Positions 1-13,188 are shown, numbered from the stretch's first letter. The stretch: 64,000 bases of DNA from Paragonimus westermani (GCA_008508345.1 QNGE01000136.1:113968-177967), one strand, 5' to 3'. Translations and numbers: made by a program. The notes: a model not told the origin generated them from the letters alone.

Positions 1-17
1 TGCAGTTTTTTGCACAG

Positions 18-187
18 TGAACCACAACAACGTTTCAGACGGTATAGATTCATTTATCCGGAAGCTAAAATCTCTTTGGCAGACGTCACACTTTGTCCTT
101 GGGATTGTTTAGACGACTCTCACTTCGCTGCTATCAACAGTTGTCCGAAGTCAAAGGCTGACCTTTTTATCTTAGCAATGATGATAG
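18..187 (+). CDS. candidate internal exon of an unidentified host gene
   Basis: An open segment is bounded by an AG acceptor after a T-run (bases 1-17) and a strong donor, G|GTAAGC, at 188. It starts with one base completing a codon and ends in phase 1. The 56 predicted residues include FIYPEAKISLADVTLCPWDC and end DLFILAMMI, with balanced, protein-like composition. The trailing G would join the GT that opens the candidate exon at 4412 to make a glycine codon, so the two are phase-compatible. The DLFI-x-A pattern followed by QELA in the next exon faintly recalls the N-terminal part of TRPM channels, but this is too weak to name the gene. The gene would be partial, because its 5' exons lie outside the window. 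Confidence 0.38.
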
Positions 188-1589
188 GTAAGCTGAAAAT
201 GTGTATTTAAAGTATAAACAAATGAAGACAATAGCCTTTAATAAATACGATCTCTTCTGGTTTGACTGAATACTTTTTACTGATGATAAAGTGTTACTCG
301 GGTGTGTCTGTTCCGATGTCCTACCTCAGTGATTGGACTTAGCCCTTGATTATCAGGATTTTGTCTATACATTTCAATAATCATTGTGGAATTGCTGTTT
401 GCTTTTTCTGACCATTTTGTTTAAACACGTTATAGAATTTCCAAAAGCGGTACAAACACAAAAACATACATGACCCTGATAGAAGCAGCTTGTTTATTTA
501 AAGAACAAAGATAACTACATAAACGGTTGTGATCGTCGTGCTCAGATTCGAGACTTTGCGCGGACTCAACAACCTGTTTCGTTGGTGTGGGTTATCAATT
601 TTTAAGTTCATGGAAATCTTGCAGAACTAAACTTGCCAGTCGTAACCCTGTTATCGAAAGATACCGTAATTTTTGCGCTAATTACAAGCGTTATTCGGCG
701 TTTAGTTGTTCGCCAAGTTTTACGAACGTTCCATTACAAGACGTGAAAACACCATCAATGCGTTGAGATTCAAGCGAGTATCCACCGAACTCAGCCGAAC
801 AGAGAGCTCAGTCTTATAAGCTGAAACTCTTACGCATTAATGATAATTCCACGTTAAGATATTAGACGTTTGCACATTTAACTGTCAAGCTTAGTGAACA
901 GCCAGACATCGAAACCACCAGTTCGAGATATCACGCCTATCAATATTCTTGAAATGTATTGCATTCATCTTACATTATCAGTGATTTTTCAGACCATGCC
1001 AACACAACGCATGTTGAAACAACGTTGGTTTTTACAATATCCAAAGGACACTGGATGGTCTATTTGGATTATGTTGACCATTTTCTCCGAAACATTCTCG
1101 CCAAACTTCAACCTTAGTCGAGGACACAGCGTACGTGTAGACGCTGGCCTCAACGAAACGATTAAGCTAGCACACATTTACAAAGCAAGTGTACTGAGTT
1201 ACGCGCCGCTGAATGGAAGCACAAAAGAATTGAAAAAATCGTAACGAATTTGAAACCGGAAAGTTATTAATCTTGAGATCTCAGAAAGCGATCAGTGTTT
1301 GAAAATAATGTTCACCGTAAAACTTACGTACAACTTTACACCAATGAGCACTCGAAGATATACCTGCCTTAATTTGAACACCGCTCGCTTTTGATTGTTG
1401 ACTTTGTATTCATATGAAGTTTATTCGATTTCGTAAATAATTTTTGACCACCGTGTTATTGATTAAGGTCAAGAAACAGAGACATTAGCATTTTCTAAAC
1501 GATCCGGCAACCTCAGTATTACTCACAAACAAACGTGACGAAACGTTCGTATGTGACAGTTAGGTCACATTTAATGAGAGGCCATTGAA
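188..1589. other. no recognisable feature; probable intron
   Basis: This stretch is AT-rich. One reading frame on + (894-1244) stays open for 116 codons, but it shows no known motif and no good flanking splice sites. If the flanking candidate exons are real, this is intronic sequence. Confidence 0.3.
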
Positions 1590-1700
1590 CCAACGATCAA
1601 CATACACGAAAATGGACCAGCATATAGATCTCGGTCGCAGGGAATAGATACACACTACTGATGAGCTCTAGAAAGGATGAAGGCGGAGTCCAGCGCCTGT
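1590..1700 (+). repeat. possible SINE fragment
   Basis: The block ACTACTGATGAGCTCTA at about 1654-1670 matches, with one difference, the inner part of the minus-strand SINE at 4957-4975 (there in reverse complement). The following sequence does not match the 3' tail of that SINE, so this could be a different subfamily or an old truncated copy. The tRNA-like head upstream is too diverged to define. Confidence 0.25.
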
Positions 1701-4411
1701 ACTCGCAAGGGACTACATGGAAAATCGATATGAATCTGGAATCCGCAATCAGCCTTGTGTGTTCTTCAGTCAAAGGAAATTTTAAATATTCCAGCTTCAG
1801 AAAGTTCTGGAAGTGTGAGCAGGACAAAACAGGACTTGACACCTAGAGTAGTTGCCAAGATAGCTACTTTGTATACAACCAGTTAACAGAAACATTCATT
1901 GGGTGCGACCGGCAGATATAGGTGCTTGGCCGTTTTGCATCAAAAGTTGGTTCTGTATCAGAAACATGCTCACTTTGCATCAGTCATATTGGTTGCCACT
2001 TGATCCTGTCGTTTGTTCTCTCCGCACAGTTCCTTCATCTTAATTTTAAAGTATTCAAATGTATCCGCAATGTCTTCCATTTGGCATCGTGCAATGAAGC
2101 TTATCCGACCTTCAGTAAAACTTTGGCACACAGTCTGTACCAGAAAATTGTTCTAATTTTAGCCGGTCCGCTTCTAACATAGAGCAAAAATCGATAGCCA
2201 TCATTATCTTTGTTCACCTACGTGACATTGGCAATATACTCGACTGGCTTGTATTATTTTGGTGGGTTTACGAATACTTCTTCGGACAACTGAATGACAT
2301 CACACACTGCTACTCTACAACAGTGGGTGCGATTGTGAATCTAACCCGTCGCAGTGTTGATCCATGCTCGCCTCAGATGTGTCCAGCAACGCTCTGACCT
2401 ATGGTTTATTCTTACGTTTCACCATTCCCCTGTTGAATCCCATCATTCAAATAAACATTGTCTCCTAGACACCAACTCACTTGCCCCATCCTATACATAA
2501 GTAAGCAATTCTTTTTCAATCCAACTCAAACGGAATGTACCAACGTGAGTTTGTATAAGCTTCATGTATGCATGGCTAATGCATATATATATATACATAT
2601 ATGTAAATATTTATATATAACAGGCGATAAAACACCGAAGGGATATTTGTTACTCTTATATCTTACCGAAATTTATCACACGTATATTGGCATAAACAAT
2701 TTTTCTGCATTAATAAAGAATGCAATCGATAAAAAAATAGTCTCCCAACAAATAATGAAAGAAAAATATGATGTTATATTGAATGTAATCACTGAATCGT
2801 GAGAGCATTGAAACTGGTTGCAGACCACAAAACCTGAACTCACGTTATTCAACAGAACCAATAGACGACAGATTCGCCGACGGCTTATCAGACATTAAGC
2901 AATCACAGAGATTAAATAAAGCTTAGTTCTCCTAAACACCATACTTGTGATACCGTTAGTAAATTAACCAATTGTCTGTGTGGTGATAATAGACCAATCA
3001 CATGTAGGTTTGACGGTCAGACCACGCATGTGCTTATTGATTATGGGGATTGCGTGCGACTGATGGAATGTGCTGTCTGCTACCTGGTAGTGGTCTTCGT
3101 TAGTGCATCTACTGTCCTATGAGATAGGAGTAAAGAATGACTGAAAGGAACTTGTTTAAAAACCAAACAGTTAACTGACCGTAAAGGTCCAATAAGATGC
3201 AAAAGGTGTGAATCCAGTATGTGAGAGGCGAAGACTATTCGAGGGCAAATATCGAACGGTAATCGATATTGATAGGTGTGTAAAAATGGCGTCCGAATGT
3301 TTGTAAATTCAAGTAATTTAATTGTAGCTATCTCTTCAGTTAAACAAACACAAGTGTAACATAAAACTTGAAATATGTCTTGAATAAATGATGATATCCA
3401 CCTGTGTGAATTGCAGTTTAATGGAAATTTTTCAAACAGTCTCTTTTAAGTTTTGTTCTATGTTTAGATGATTGGATCCATAGATTATACTGAAGAAACT
3501 CCTGCTGGTATGCTGTGATCGCAATAATGTGAAGAATCTTAATAACCATGAATAAACTACGTTACTGAAGGATGTATATTCTTTTCCACTAATGTCCACT
3601 TTTTACAAAGTTTTATAGCTTAACGACTACTCTGGAGAAACAGACGTCTTACGTAGAAACAAATTGTGAACTATTGTTGATTCTAACCACAGACTAACTG
3701 CTCCTAATGTTCCAGACGTCTTGACGGCTTTAAAACTTGTGACCGTCACTCGTAAAAAGCGAGCATTGTTACGCAACCCAAATGGAATGACGCATCCTGA
3801 CTACTTCGTAGAAACGGGTAACACATTTAAATAAAACCGTCCAGCAGTACCAACCAAACTGAATGCGCGTACAGAGTTGGAAAAACTAAAGGTGCAGAAT
3901 GGTACTCTATCCATGTCTTGACGAGACAGTATTATTTCATAATCGTGTGTTGTATTGAGTGAAACATTTCGTATAAAGTCTGCCAATAATGGTGCATATA
4001 TATATGTATGAACCCTTGCAGCAATCACTTATGAGTCAGGGTAAAGGCATGGCTACCTAACAACAATTGACAGAAGTAGCACGCAACAGAGAATTCTCAC
4101 ATTTCTTGTAGTTAAACGTTATACTGAATTTTTGACTATTTTAACGCGGTGCTAACTCTGCTCTCAGAATGTCACTAAGAATAAACAGCGCAAAAAAATC
4201 ATCGGTGAAGGAAACGTTTGATTTAATTTTTGAAGTACTTTACACTCGAGTGAGAAAGTAGTTTCGCTTCCAAAAATTCACCGCAATTTTATGTACTATT
4301 TTCAAAACGATATGAACATCAACTGTCAATTCCACCCACTAATATTGATTCTGAAGACAGTTCAGTAGTTTACTAAGCAACAAATAACTTTATATGTTGA
4401 AATCCTTTCAG
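1700..4411. other. no recognisable gene; AT-rich probable intron
   Basis: I see no coding signature here. An AT-rich simple-sequence patch of alternating TA lies at about 2583-2622. Several 60-110-codon open frames lack motifs and splice context. Confidence 0.3.
2583..2622. repeat. (TA)n-type microsatellite
   Basis: Alternating TA/CATA units run for about 40 bases, with interruptions. Similar patches occur at 42853-42887 and 50311-50355. Confidence 0.6.
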
Positions 4412-4487
4412 GTGGTCAAGAATTAGCGGTACTGTTTTCTTGTATGTGTAAGATGCAGCTGAAAATAAAGCTGAATTTAATCAGATC
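4412..4487 (+). CDS. candidate internal exon, phase-compatible with 18-187
   Basis: The acceptor is a good one: a pyrimidine-rich stretch ending TCCTTTCAG at 4411. The donor is ATC|GTGAGT at 4488. The exon is 76 nt, opening with two bases and ending with two. In the frame set by the exon at 18-187 it reads 24 residues beginning GQELAVLFSCMCK without a stop. A second frame is also open over its last 38 nt, so frame choice depends on the upstream exon being real. A possible continuation, in the required phase, is a short open segment ending at AAG|GTAAGC at about 8886. Confidence 0.33.
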
Positions 4488-4823
4488 GTGAGTGACTAGT
4501 TGTTTTGAGATCGACTAGATTGTACAGAAGGACTGCATCGTCTCGCAAGCGAAATTTAGATGTCATTGTTGGCAGTTATTGGGTGGACTTGTTGTTCTGA
4601 TAGTCCATGTACTAGAATTATGTCCATCACATTTAAAATCGTCAGGACCGGTAGCACATCTGCGACTCGTGTCTGTGGCAGTAACGTGTTGATTAGTGTG
4701 ATAGTTATCTACCAATGCATGTGGCTGAATTATCACATGTGCTCGCGTTTCCGAGTCGCTGAATCATAACAAGAAGGAAGGAATCAAATGCTCTGGGAAT
4801 CGTGCAAATAATCCTTCGATTAC

Positions 4824-5107
4824 TGATGAGTAGTCGGGGATTTTGTTTATTTTCAAGTTGAACATCACTCATATTTGATCGCAGCCTTCGCATTCTGATA
4901 GACTTTCCAGCCAGCCTCTTTCAAAAAGAAGCACTAGACTCGAGTTTCGATCTCATTAGAGCTCGTCAGTAGTGCATATCCTTGCCACGGCCGGGATTTG
5001 AACTCCGGCCACACGTTCATGAGGCAACCGTGTTAACCAATGCGCCATTGACCTCACATTAGGCGCGACCGAATTATCAAATCTGAACGCTCAACCACTC
5101 TCGCTTG
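4824..5107 (-). repeat. tRNA-derived SINE, copy 1 (near full length)
   Basis: Read on the minus strand, the element begins near 5107, carries a tRNA-like head at about 5057-4983, then a body and a 3' tail ending near 4824. The head has an A-box-like TGGCGCATTGG and a B-box-like GTTCAAATCC, the internal RNA polymerase III promoter parts of a tRNA gene. The same head, body and tail recur at 7252-7499, about 19955-20150 and 56426-56640, all on the same strand, which defines a family of roughly 280 bp. SINEs encode no protein and are mobilised by LINE machinery. The family name is not known to me. Confidence 0.7.
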
Positions 5108-5220
5108 NTAGTGCTTCTTTTTGAAAGAGGCTGGCTGGAAAGTCTATCAGAATGCGAAGGCTGCGATCAAATATGAGTGATGTTCAACTTGAAAATAAAC
5201 AAAATCCTCGCTACTCATCA
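4824..5220. repeat. inverted repeat: SINE tail duplicated head-on beside an N
   Basis: Bases 4824-4936 (the 3' tail of the SINE) recur almost perfectly in reverse complement at 5109-5220, with one small indel and a few substitutions near the outer end. The arms are about 112 nt and the loop about 172 nt. The right arm starts directly after the window's only ambiguous base, N5108. This is either a genuine fold-back insertion or an assembly join of two SINE ends. Confidence 0.85.
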
Positions 5221-7251
5221 ATATAATTTTTTTATCCAACGAACAGTGTAATGCTACCAATGCTGTTCTACCCTTAGAAAATGCATACATTGAGTTGTGC
5301 AGCTTCCACTGAATGTGTACGTGTACTTTGTGACTATATATATTTATTCGGACAGTTGTTTACAAACAGCCACTTTCAGCAACATCGTACGCATCCGTCT
5401 TTAAGCCTTTACAGATAATTATGTGGGTCAGCAAAGGTTTGAAATTTCTGAACTCTAGAAAGACCCAAAAACACCCGTGACAGTCGACTTGGGTCTGTTT
5501 ATAGATTGTGTAGCATTGACAGGATAGCACTGAATAGAAGAACAATTCACCCCGAAGAATTTTTCATTAAATTGTTCTAAGGTGGACCGCTTAGAGACTC
5601 ATGGGACACAACATGAACTCTGACCTTGAATCTAAACAAACTTCTGATCACCGGTCCTTCAGAGGAAAAACTCAATTAGAACCTAAAACCTGTTTACAAC
5701 AAACCACTTCTCATTATCAAACAACACGGGAATAAAAATGATCGTTACCTTAAACGTGAGTTTAAATTGGGGAGACCCGTGTTTGGTGAAAATGTCTTCA
5801 AGCCTACTGTCTACCTACTTTGAAACATGTTGCCTAACATTGTGGTCACAGTAAACTGAGCTAACAAGTTGAAAAGTCTACCTTCTTGGTGCATTCAGCG
5901 AGTAAGTCACGCGCGACGTGAATATCTGCTCATATCTCGGATGTTGTTGTCAGACTGTGAGTATGTTGTTACATGAGTCAGTATGATGGTCCAATGTGTA
6001 TATATGATGCGGGCCAACAGTCAGTTTGCACTACAGTCCCATTGTCTGCAGCACAAAACCTTAATGTCACACCATGAATCGTCTAAAAGCTGACGTTTTT
6101 CGGTCGACGCAGAGACAGGATTGTTGTCTTTTGATCTTTTGCCCTCCTTTGCAGATATGTGATAGGTGATTTGGCAACTGGAGACTACTCAATAACCTGA
6201 TCACTCGTCGCAGTCGATTGTGACTGAATGTATAATTGCGACGATTTTTAACATCATCTGTGGAGTCAGTGAAATAGAGTGGACGATTTGCACTAGTCTT
6301 ACAAGTACTGACGTACTGAGGATGGAAGATTACAGCATATTACTCGCGTTGTTGAATCACAACAGATCTAGGGGTGAAAATTACATAGCCGCAACCGTTC
6401 TGTGAAGAGACCACCTAAAGTCTCTTGATGCATTTTAATTGCGCGGTTGAACTATGCGAAGTAATGGTCGACCGGGCAAAGTTGGTAGCCCTGAGGGTAC
6501 ACCTCAACGGTAGGGCGAGGGCAGTGCTATAGATGGCGTGAACGAAACGCTGGTCGTTGAGCTCGATAGCTTTGCCGACTGTCGAGGTTCACTGAGGCAC
6601 TTAAAGATCGCTTGACTTAGCCCTAGAGACGTCGCTGACGTTTACATCATGTTACTGCGGACAGCTTTGCCAATAACCTTGCTAGAGGTGGGTAGAGGAT
6701 CGCAGCAACAGGCGCTGATCAATAAATCCACGAGAGGAATGCCAGTTGGAATCATGAAACACCTCGACATCGCTCCTATTACTTGTTTTATGACTTTAGA
6801 AGGAATAACCCATCATTTGCTATCAAGAAACCTCCTCAGTGATTAATGAGCAGAAAGCAAACGAGCCAAGTGAATCGAATGACCTTCAAATAGCGACAAA
6901 AAAGCTTACTCCGGAATTCATGGCCTTGAGGATTGAGGAGGCGAAAGAAAACCATAGCCACTTGCACTATGGATGTGGCAGATGAGGACACTGGCAACGA
7001 TTTCACTCACTGGACAAAACAAAAGCGGTACAGATACAAACGTCTGATTTTAATTCCATGTTCTGCCGAGCGGTGTGCCCTAACCGAAGTAAAATTCCAT
7101 GCTTTGAATGCCAGTGAGCATTCGGGATTTGGGTCAACGGTACTCATAATCGAGTAGCGTTTCAGCTATTTTAACGTACTTTAGTTCCCACCTTACAGCA
7201 ACAACAAGGACAAATCTTTGAACAATTGAAAAAGTTCCTGATAGTCAACAG
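5221..7251. other. no recognisable gene
   Basis: There are only short open frames without motifs. A somewhat GC-richer patch at about 6460-6620 has no domain I can identify. Confidence 0.3.
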
Positions 7252-7499
7252 AATTCCAAGTTAAACACTTAGTCCAGTTGATCACAGACTTTGTATGTAT
7301 ACAGATTCTCTGGTCAGCTTCTCAAGAAGGAGTACTATGCTCGACCCTTGCTTTTGTTGAAGCTAGCCAGTAGCGTATCCCCTTGCCACAAGCGGGATTA
7401 GAACCTCGGTCAAGCTCTGATGAGACAACCGTGTTGACCACTGCACAACTGACCTCACTTTAGAATTATCACATCCGAACGCTCAAACGCTTTCGTTTA
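7252..7499 (-). repeat. tRNA-derived SINE, copy 2 (diverged)
   Basis: This copy aligns along its length with the SINE at 4840-5107: the tRNA-like head (complement of 7381-7460), the body around 7361-7380 and the tail around 7252-7330, including a CAAGTT block. The B-box region is mutated relative to copy 1, so this copy is older. Confidence 0.6.
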
Positions 7500-10400
7500 T
7501 GAATAGTGACCGGGTTGCCCGTTGGTTTCAGTAGGGGACACAGTAGCTGCCTGTTAGTTCTAATCGGTCAGACTCGATAAAACTAACCAGTAAGCCTGAT
7601 GTTCTCTAATTGTGGTAACATATTTTGGGACTGAACGGTGCATCGACTACTCGGAAGTTTGAAAACTATTGTCACAGCACACTGGTATTAATCACAAACA
7701 GAATTGGGTCATTGTCTGTTACAACAGTTTTATCAGTGTAAGAATGCTGAGCATGGTCATAAGACAGTAGTAACCTTGTTGTGTGTTTGTAACCACAGAA
7801 ATTTTGTGCAGTTGATAGTATCCTAATTGTGGAGCTCATGTGTGTTCAGTTGTTCAAGTGATCAATGAGTAGGTTCGATATTCCAAAAGCATACTGGTCT
7901 TCAAGCATAGAGGATCTGAGAACCTTTGTTTGAGTAAGATACAAGTTCTTGTATCAAGCAAAATCAGAAATGCGGAAATTAATAGGCCATCTTTAATAGA
8001 TCTCAAGTTCACGTAAATTACAACGCCATTTTATACAAGAGCTGACAATGTTTTAAACACACTTCAAAACAATGTTACAAACATACTCCTTGCGGCTGGA
8101 TTGTTTTCAAATGTTTGTTTATATCACAGTAAATTTGTTTAACAAAATTCATTTCAAATCGTACACGATGAAAGAGGGAAAGCTGTTGTGTCGTTTTTCT
8201 TAAAATTAGTCCTTAAGGTTGTCGAAATTCAATTTGCTATTGTTCCGTAAGGTCAAATGTAACCATTTTCACAAGCTGATTGTTACTAATGGAAAGATAT
8301 TAGTGTTATATGGTTGAGGGCAGCAACCAGCGTTCACCGGTTATTGTCACGCCGGTCATAAAGTAAGCCATTTAGTTGGACAAAAGACGTATCACGTGTA
8401 CTCTTTTACAGTAGCATTTGATGCGAAAGGTGACAAGCAGAGTGGAATGCTAGCTGCTAGTTTTGTCGAATACGCCTGTGAACCAGGATCTAACTGGTCA
8501 GTCTGTCACGACTAGCCAATCAACACCATGTTAAGGTGACCTTGGCCACATATCTATGAACACAATCCTGGTAAAGATTGTCTGCTTAAAAAGTTACACG
8601 GAAAACATGCAAATTCAGGCTGCGTTACGTGATCACACAATGAGCTTACGCCAAGTCAGTGAACTGTTGGCAGAATATCTTTCACGACTTCTACTGCATT
8701 TTGTGTGATCTATTTTGTCAAACGTTCTGATAAATGTTTATCTAGACAATACAAAAGACTTCAGTTCGTTTAGCTTATGCAAATGTTACTGCGATCACAC
8801 GTTCACGGATACATAACATACAAGACAGAATGACTTACAACATGGCCTACTGCGCTTCGTAAAGTTAAGTGTGAACATTTTGAAGGTAAGCACATAATTC
8901 ATTGGATTGTTGGATCACACATGGTGGTTCAACGCATTTTTGTACCGTTTGGTTTATCAAGTGTTTTATTTATAAATCAGTTTGTTTGTGTGAACCAATT
9001 TAAGGAAAACATTTTGGACTGATAAAATGAAACGGATTGCCAACATCCCTCGAAGCACATTTCCAACAAATCTTGACACAATGAATAAACGTAACTGGAT
9101 ATTTGAAGCTTATGTACAGGTTGTGTCAAAACTTTTAATTTATCTAACGTGACTGATTAAATACACAAATACGTTGGTTTGTTTAATGAGTAAGCTTTAC
9201 AGAGCAAACTACAACGAGTCACACAATCTGACCAAATCATGCAACAAGGGATGACATCACACAGGTCTCCGATGAAAGACCACCATACCAAATAAACCCA
9301 GACGGCATGAGGCAGTCTTCCACCTTATAAAGATCACTACACTTATTCTCCATAGTTTTGACTGCCGAGACAGTATGGAATGTCTCCAGCCGCGATGGCC
9401 ACTGTCTGATGAATGGCCGGTTCATTAAAGTTGATTGTGTTAACCGCTGATTCTTGCTCAAATATTGATTGTCTGAAAGTACCTTAACCAACCTCATTAG
9501 TATACTGCCAAAGTTTGCGACACAGAAGCCAAGGCGACTCCGACGGCGATATAAATTATGGAACCTCGTTAGTATAAGAGGCCAGTAGACCAAAGTAGTA
9601 TTTTCCCCGGTTGGTCAGCAGACGGTTAAGCACAGAAAAACACGGAGAAATCCAGCATCCTTAGAAAAGGTTGAATACTAAGGCTGTTCGCGGCTCCTTA
9701 GCCGCCATCCTGTAACGAAGTGTGATCTTGTTTGTGTATTTTTAAATGGTTCAGTTCTGAACAGTGTGGAAAAGAATAGAAACTGTTTTGTTAATGTCCT
9801 ATCAGTCTCATCGGTCGTGACCAAGTTACGAGCAAGTTGTAGAATAGTATAACTTTCACGTAACCTTGTGTTATTCTCAATCCATTAACCAACAACATGT
9901 TGAACACGACACCCAAACGGTTTGATCTCATTCGTGCTAAATTCGAGGCAGATATCTTATCAACGATCGGCTGTCATTGGTAATTTTCTCTCTGTTCAGC
10001 TGTATTTCTTCAGCGAATTTTACGGCATTAATGTTCCTGTCGATTTCCTCCCCATGTTTTTAACTCGGAAGACGGGTTTTGCAGATGAGCTGTTCAATTT
10101 TTGTCAGATATACCATTGGCGTACATATTGCTAAGTCAGCTCGGTTTACCAGGAAACACCTTTAAAATGTTCTCAACATACACCGATTTTTCCAGACCAC
10201 GATATGAAATGAGGAGGCAAATAGTCTTGGATATAGGCAAGGCGACTGTCCTCCCACTCCGGTCGTTGATGTCATTTCAGTACGCATGGCCAGTGGGAAA
10301 GAGATTAACCAACTACTCAGACACCTGCAGGTGTTCTGTCGCCGAGCGCTCACGCGACAGAAAACAGAGTTTTTGTTTTTTTAGGCAACGAACCACAGTG

Positions 10401-11700
10401 TTAAGACCACTAAACAATGTGAACAAGCCAAATCCATATCATGTCCACCAAAGTCAGCAAGACAGATGCTAATTACCATCTGGGTATTCAGTGCATTGTT
10501 TGTGTGAGCAGCGACAAAAACAGATGCTGTAAACATGGAAGTCCACTTGATGCAGTAAACAGAAACTTTCTCAACTGGTTGTTAAGAGACAAGACCGAGA
10601 AACCTTCCTACAAAAACGTCAACCGAGAGTGAAGTGAGTTAATGCTGCTGAGGTGCTAGGTGCTCAACCAGCCGACGCAAGTAGTCGCTGACTTTCCCAA
10701 TTCCAAGAACCACGCAGCATCCGCTCCGATTTTCTCCCAATTTCGTCCGCTAGTATCTCGCTTGCAGGTCGTGATAAATGGATGAAGTGATTACTAAAAC
10801 ACACAGCAAAACATTTGCTGGAAATACCAACGATTGTGATGGAAACACTTTGTATGGCAAACATTGCCGAACATGAATTTGGTTGGTAAACGGGAACTTG
10901 GTCACAGACCATCGAACCCAGTCAGAGGCTGATTGTCCAGCTACGGATAAACAATAAGACCCTTTAGTGATTGACGAAAGGCGCGCACCTCCGTTTTCTC
11001 AACCCGAAAGGTCGCACACAATACGACGTAGACCATTCAGTAAACAATATGATGTAGACGACTAGCAACCCAAATATGATTCTCGGTCACTGAGGCTTCT
11101 TGCGACTTTCATATCTGACCATTGGACCGAAAATGTCCGTAACCTCGTATATGTAATAGCACGCAGTGTGCCGCCATTTTGTTTTACCACACACTACCTT
11201 CCTCTTCTTTTCAGGTGCTCAAAAACGCGGACTTTCCGCGTCCGTGGACCGGGCTGGAGAAGTTGGCCAACCGGATGCTGAGGCCAGCGGTCAGTGAACG
11301 CGAGAACAGTTCTGATTGGTGTTTTATTCACGGACCGGGGAACCCCGATATATATACGCACAAAAGACGACGTTGGATTGACCTTCGGTATTTGAGTTGT
11401 GTTAATACACGTTTCTCGTTGATTCCTGGTTTTTTCTATTTAGGGGAGTAGACTTTACTGTGCTCGATTTCGAACGTTGGACATTGTGTGTACTGTGACA
11501 TGTGATTGACCCAGTTGGAATATTACAACTGTAAGGGAGGCAGAAGGGTCAAAACTTTTGCTTTCCTCTCTCTGGGTGATCGGTTGTGCTGAACACCGTA
11601 GCAGTACACTGAAATCCAGTTTTCTTTCACTGGAAGAGTGTGCTAAATACTGACCACCAAGAAGCAATGGTTAGTTGTCAGCAAACATTCTTCTATGTTG
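7500..11700. other. no recognisable gene; possible old repeat pieces
   Basis: No coding motif is seen. A 118-codon open frame on - (9237-9593) is unexplained. The block at about 9835-9895 (including TTATTCTCAATC) resembles 47365-47410 and may be a shared repeat tail. A short open segment ending AAG|GTAAGC at 8886 on + is a weak exon candidate. Confidence 0.3.
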
Positions 11701-11734
11701 AACGAAAATAGATCGCGCAAGAATTACAGTTAAT

Positions 11735-11985
11735 GTACGTCCGTCGTCGTTCGTCAATCCAACTGACCTTCGCCACTAAGCGCATCGTCATCCTTAATTC
11801 GAGGAAGTATATCGTCAGATCCAGAATGAGGAAATTTGTGCAAACGGCTACTCCGACCCAGTTGGGCCTCATTAGCACGATGCACGCCGGAGACTCGAAC
11901 CCGCAACCCGTGAACAAGTGGCAGACAGTGGTCCAAGCACCCATCCCAAGACAACCGGTTGACAGCCATCGGGGTTGCAAAAAGG
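11735..11985 (-). repeat. tRNA-derived repeat of a second type
   Basis: On the minus strand the sequence around 11902-11890 contains GGGTTCGAGTCTC, an excellent B box, preceded by a tRNA-like stretch with the words CTTGGACCACTGTC. Downstream sequence to about 11735 is GC-balanced, unlike its surroundings. It differs from the SINE family at 4840-5107. Open frames on both strands across this block (for example 11733-12149) are by-products of the repeat. Confidence 0.4.
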
Positions 11986-12361
11986 TATGTGAATTAGTTT
12001 CCTTAGCTGTTGCAATTTCTTTCGTCTATAGGCTAAAATCGATCAGTCATGGATCCAGAAGGGGTTGGTGGATGCTTGCTCGTCTGCAGGCCAACCAAAA
12101 AACGGCTGATCGATTTCAGCATATGGGTGAAAAGAAACGCAACGGCTGAGGAAATTAGTGGAAAGATTCTCCTCACATTACTGTCTGCCTGGTGACACTC
12201 ACGCCTCGGAAGTTCATTGTTTTGGTGAAGGATCTGGTGGTAGGGTATTCGGTGTCAGAAGGATCATACAGCTGAGCTTCAGGTCTTTCTTCTGAAGTGC
12301 CTCAGTGTATTGAAAGCCATCCTCATTATGTTTCCATCCGACGAGGAATTTCCCTGACCGC

Positions 12362-13033
12362 CATAAGTCTTCTAGTAGACGGTCAATGCAGAAAGAAGTG
12401 TTCACGCAGAATGGCTACCCAATACGTTTCATTCAGAAGGCGATGCAGGCGGTAGAGTTGGAACTTAAGCCAACCTCTGTGAACAAGAAAATTGCGTTTA
12501 TTAATCTTCTTTTCAAGGAAGATCCCATGGCCGAAATTATCTCCAGAAAGCTAAGAAAGTCAGTCGAAACAACCTACCTTGCCGCTCAATTGTGCATCAG
12601 TTTCCGTTCAACACCCGTTGTCATGTCACAGCTCAAAGACAAACTTCCGTGTTTTACAACCAATTATTGTGTGTACTCATTTGTTTGCTCGTGTCGAGCA
12701 TCATATATTGGTCGTACTACAAGGCGATTGTCGGACAGAGTGCGTGAACACCATCCTACGTGGTTGAACAGTGGTGTGATTAAAACGGTTTCAAGCGCCA
12801 TTGTTGCTCACTTGACCGACTCCAATCATTCTGTCAGCAAGAAAGACGCTTTTCGGATTGTCTACCGAGTGCCAAGGAATCGATCAAAAATGGTGAGATT
12901 TCGAATGTTGACCGTTGCCGAAGCCATCAGCATCCGATTGCGCAACTCTGACCTCTGCTCTCAGAAAAAGTCCATGCAGACATTTAACCTCCCCTGGCCC
13001 ACAATCAGTCAAGCCCAAGATTTGGAACAGTAA
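12362..13033 (+). pseudogene. PLE fragment A: C-terminal linker and GIY-YIG endonuclease
   Basis: The frame open from 12386 to the stop at 13033 encodes about 215 residues that fit the C-terminal third of a Penelope-like element protein: an ...NGYP.RFI linker motif, a FKED/SRKL block, then a GIY-YIG nuclease core seen as CVYSFVC, SYIGRT, REHHP and a closing FNLPWP. The YIGR of SYIGRT marks the second half of the GIY-YIG signature; the first half is degenerate (YSF). A HLTDSNHSV block follows, as is usual in this family. The reverse transcriptase is missing, since upstream sequence has stops, so the copy is 5'-truncated. The domain is still open over its whole length, so it is the youngest-looking PLE here. 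PLEs insert using this nuclease with target-primed reverse transcription. Confidence 0.82.
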
Positions 13034-13188
13034 TCACGTAACTGATATCAAACACGTCGTCCTTAGCCTATATTAATCGTTTTTCTGACTCACACTAGTC
13101 ACTTTTTTCATATTTATTGTGTTGTAATTAGCCTGATGATCAAACACAGAAAACAAGTCTTGTTCGCGACTCTGTCGTTCTAATGACT

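Noticed and set aside
9237..9593. 118-codon open frame on -
   Set aside because: No domain and no flanking splice sites. It may be an old repeat, but no second copy was seen.
11733..12149. 138-codon open frame on +
   Set aside because: It runs across the tRNA-derived repeat at 11735-11985, which opens frames on both strands.
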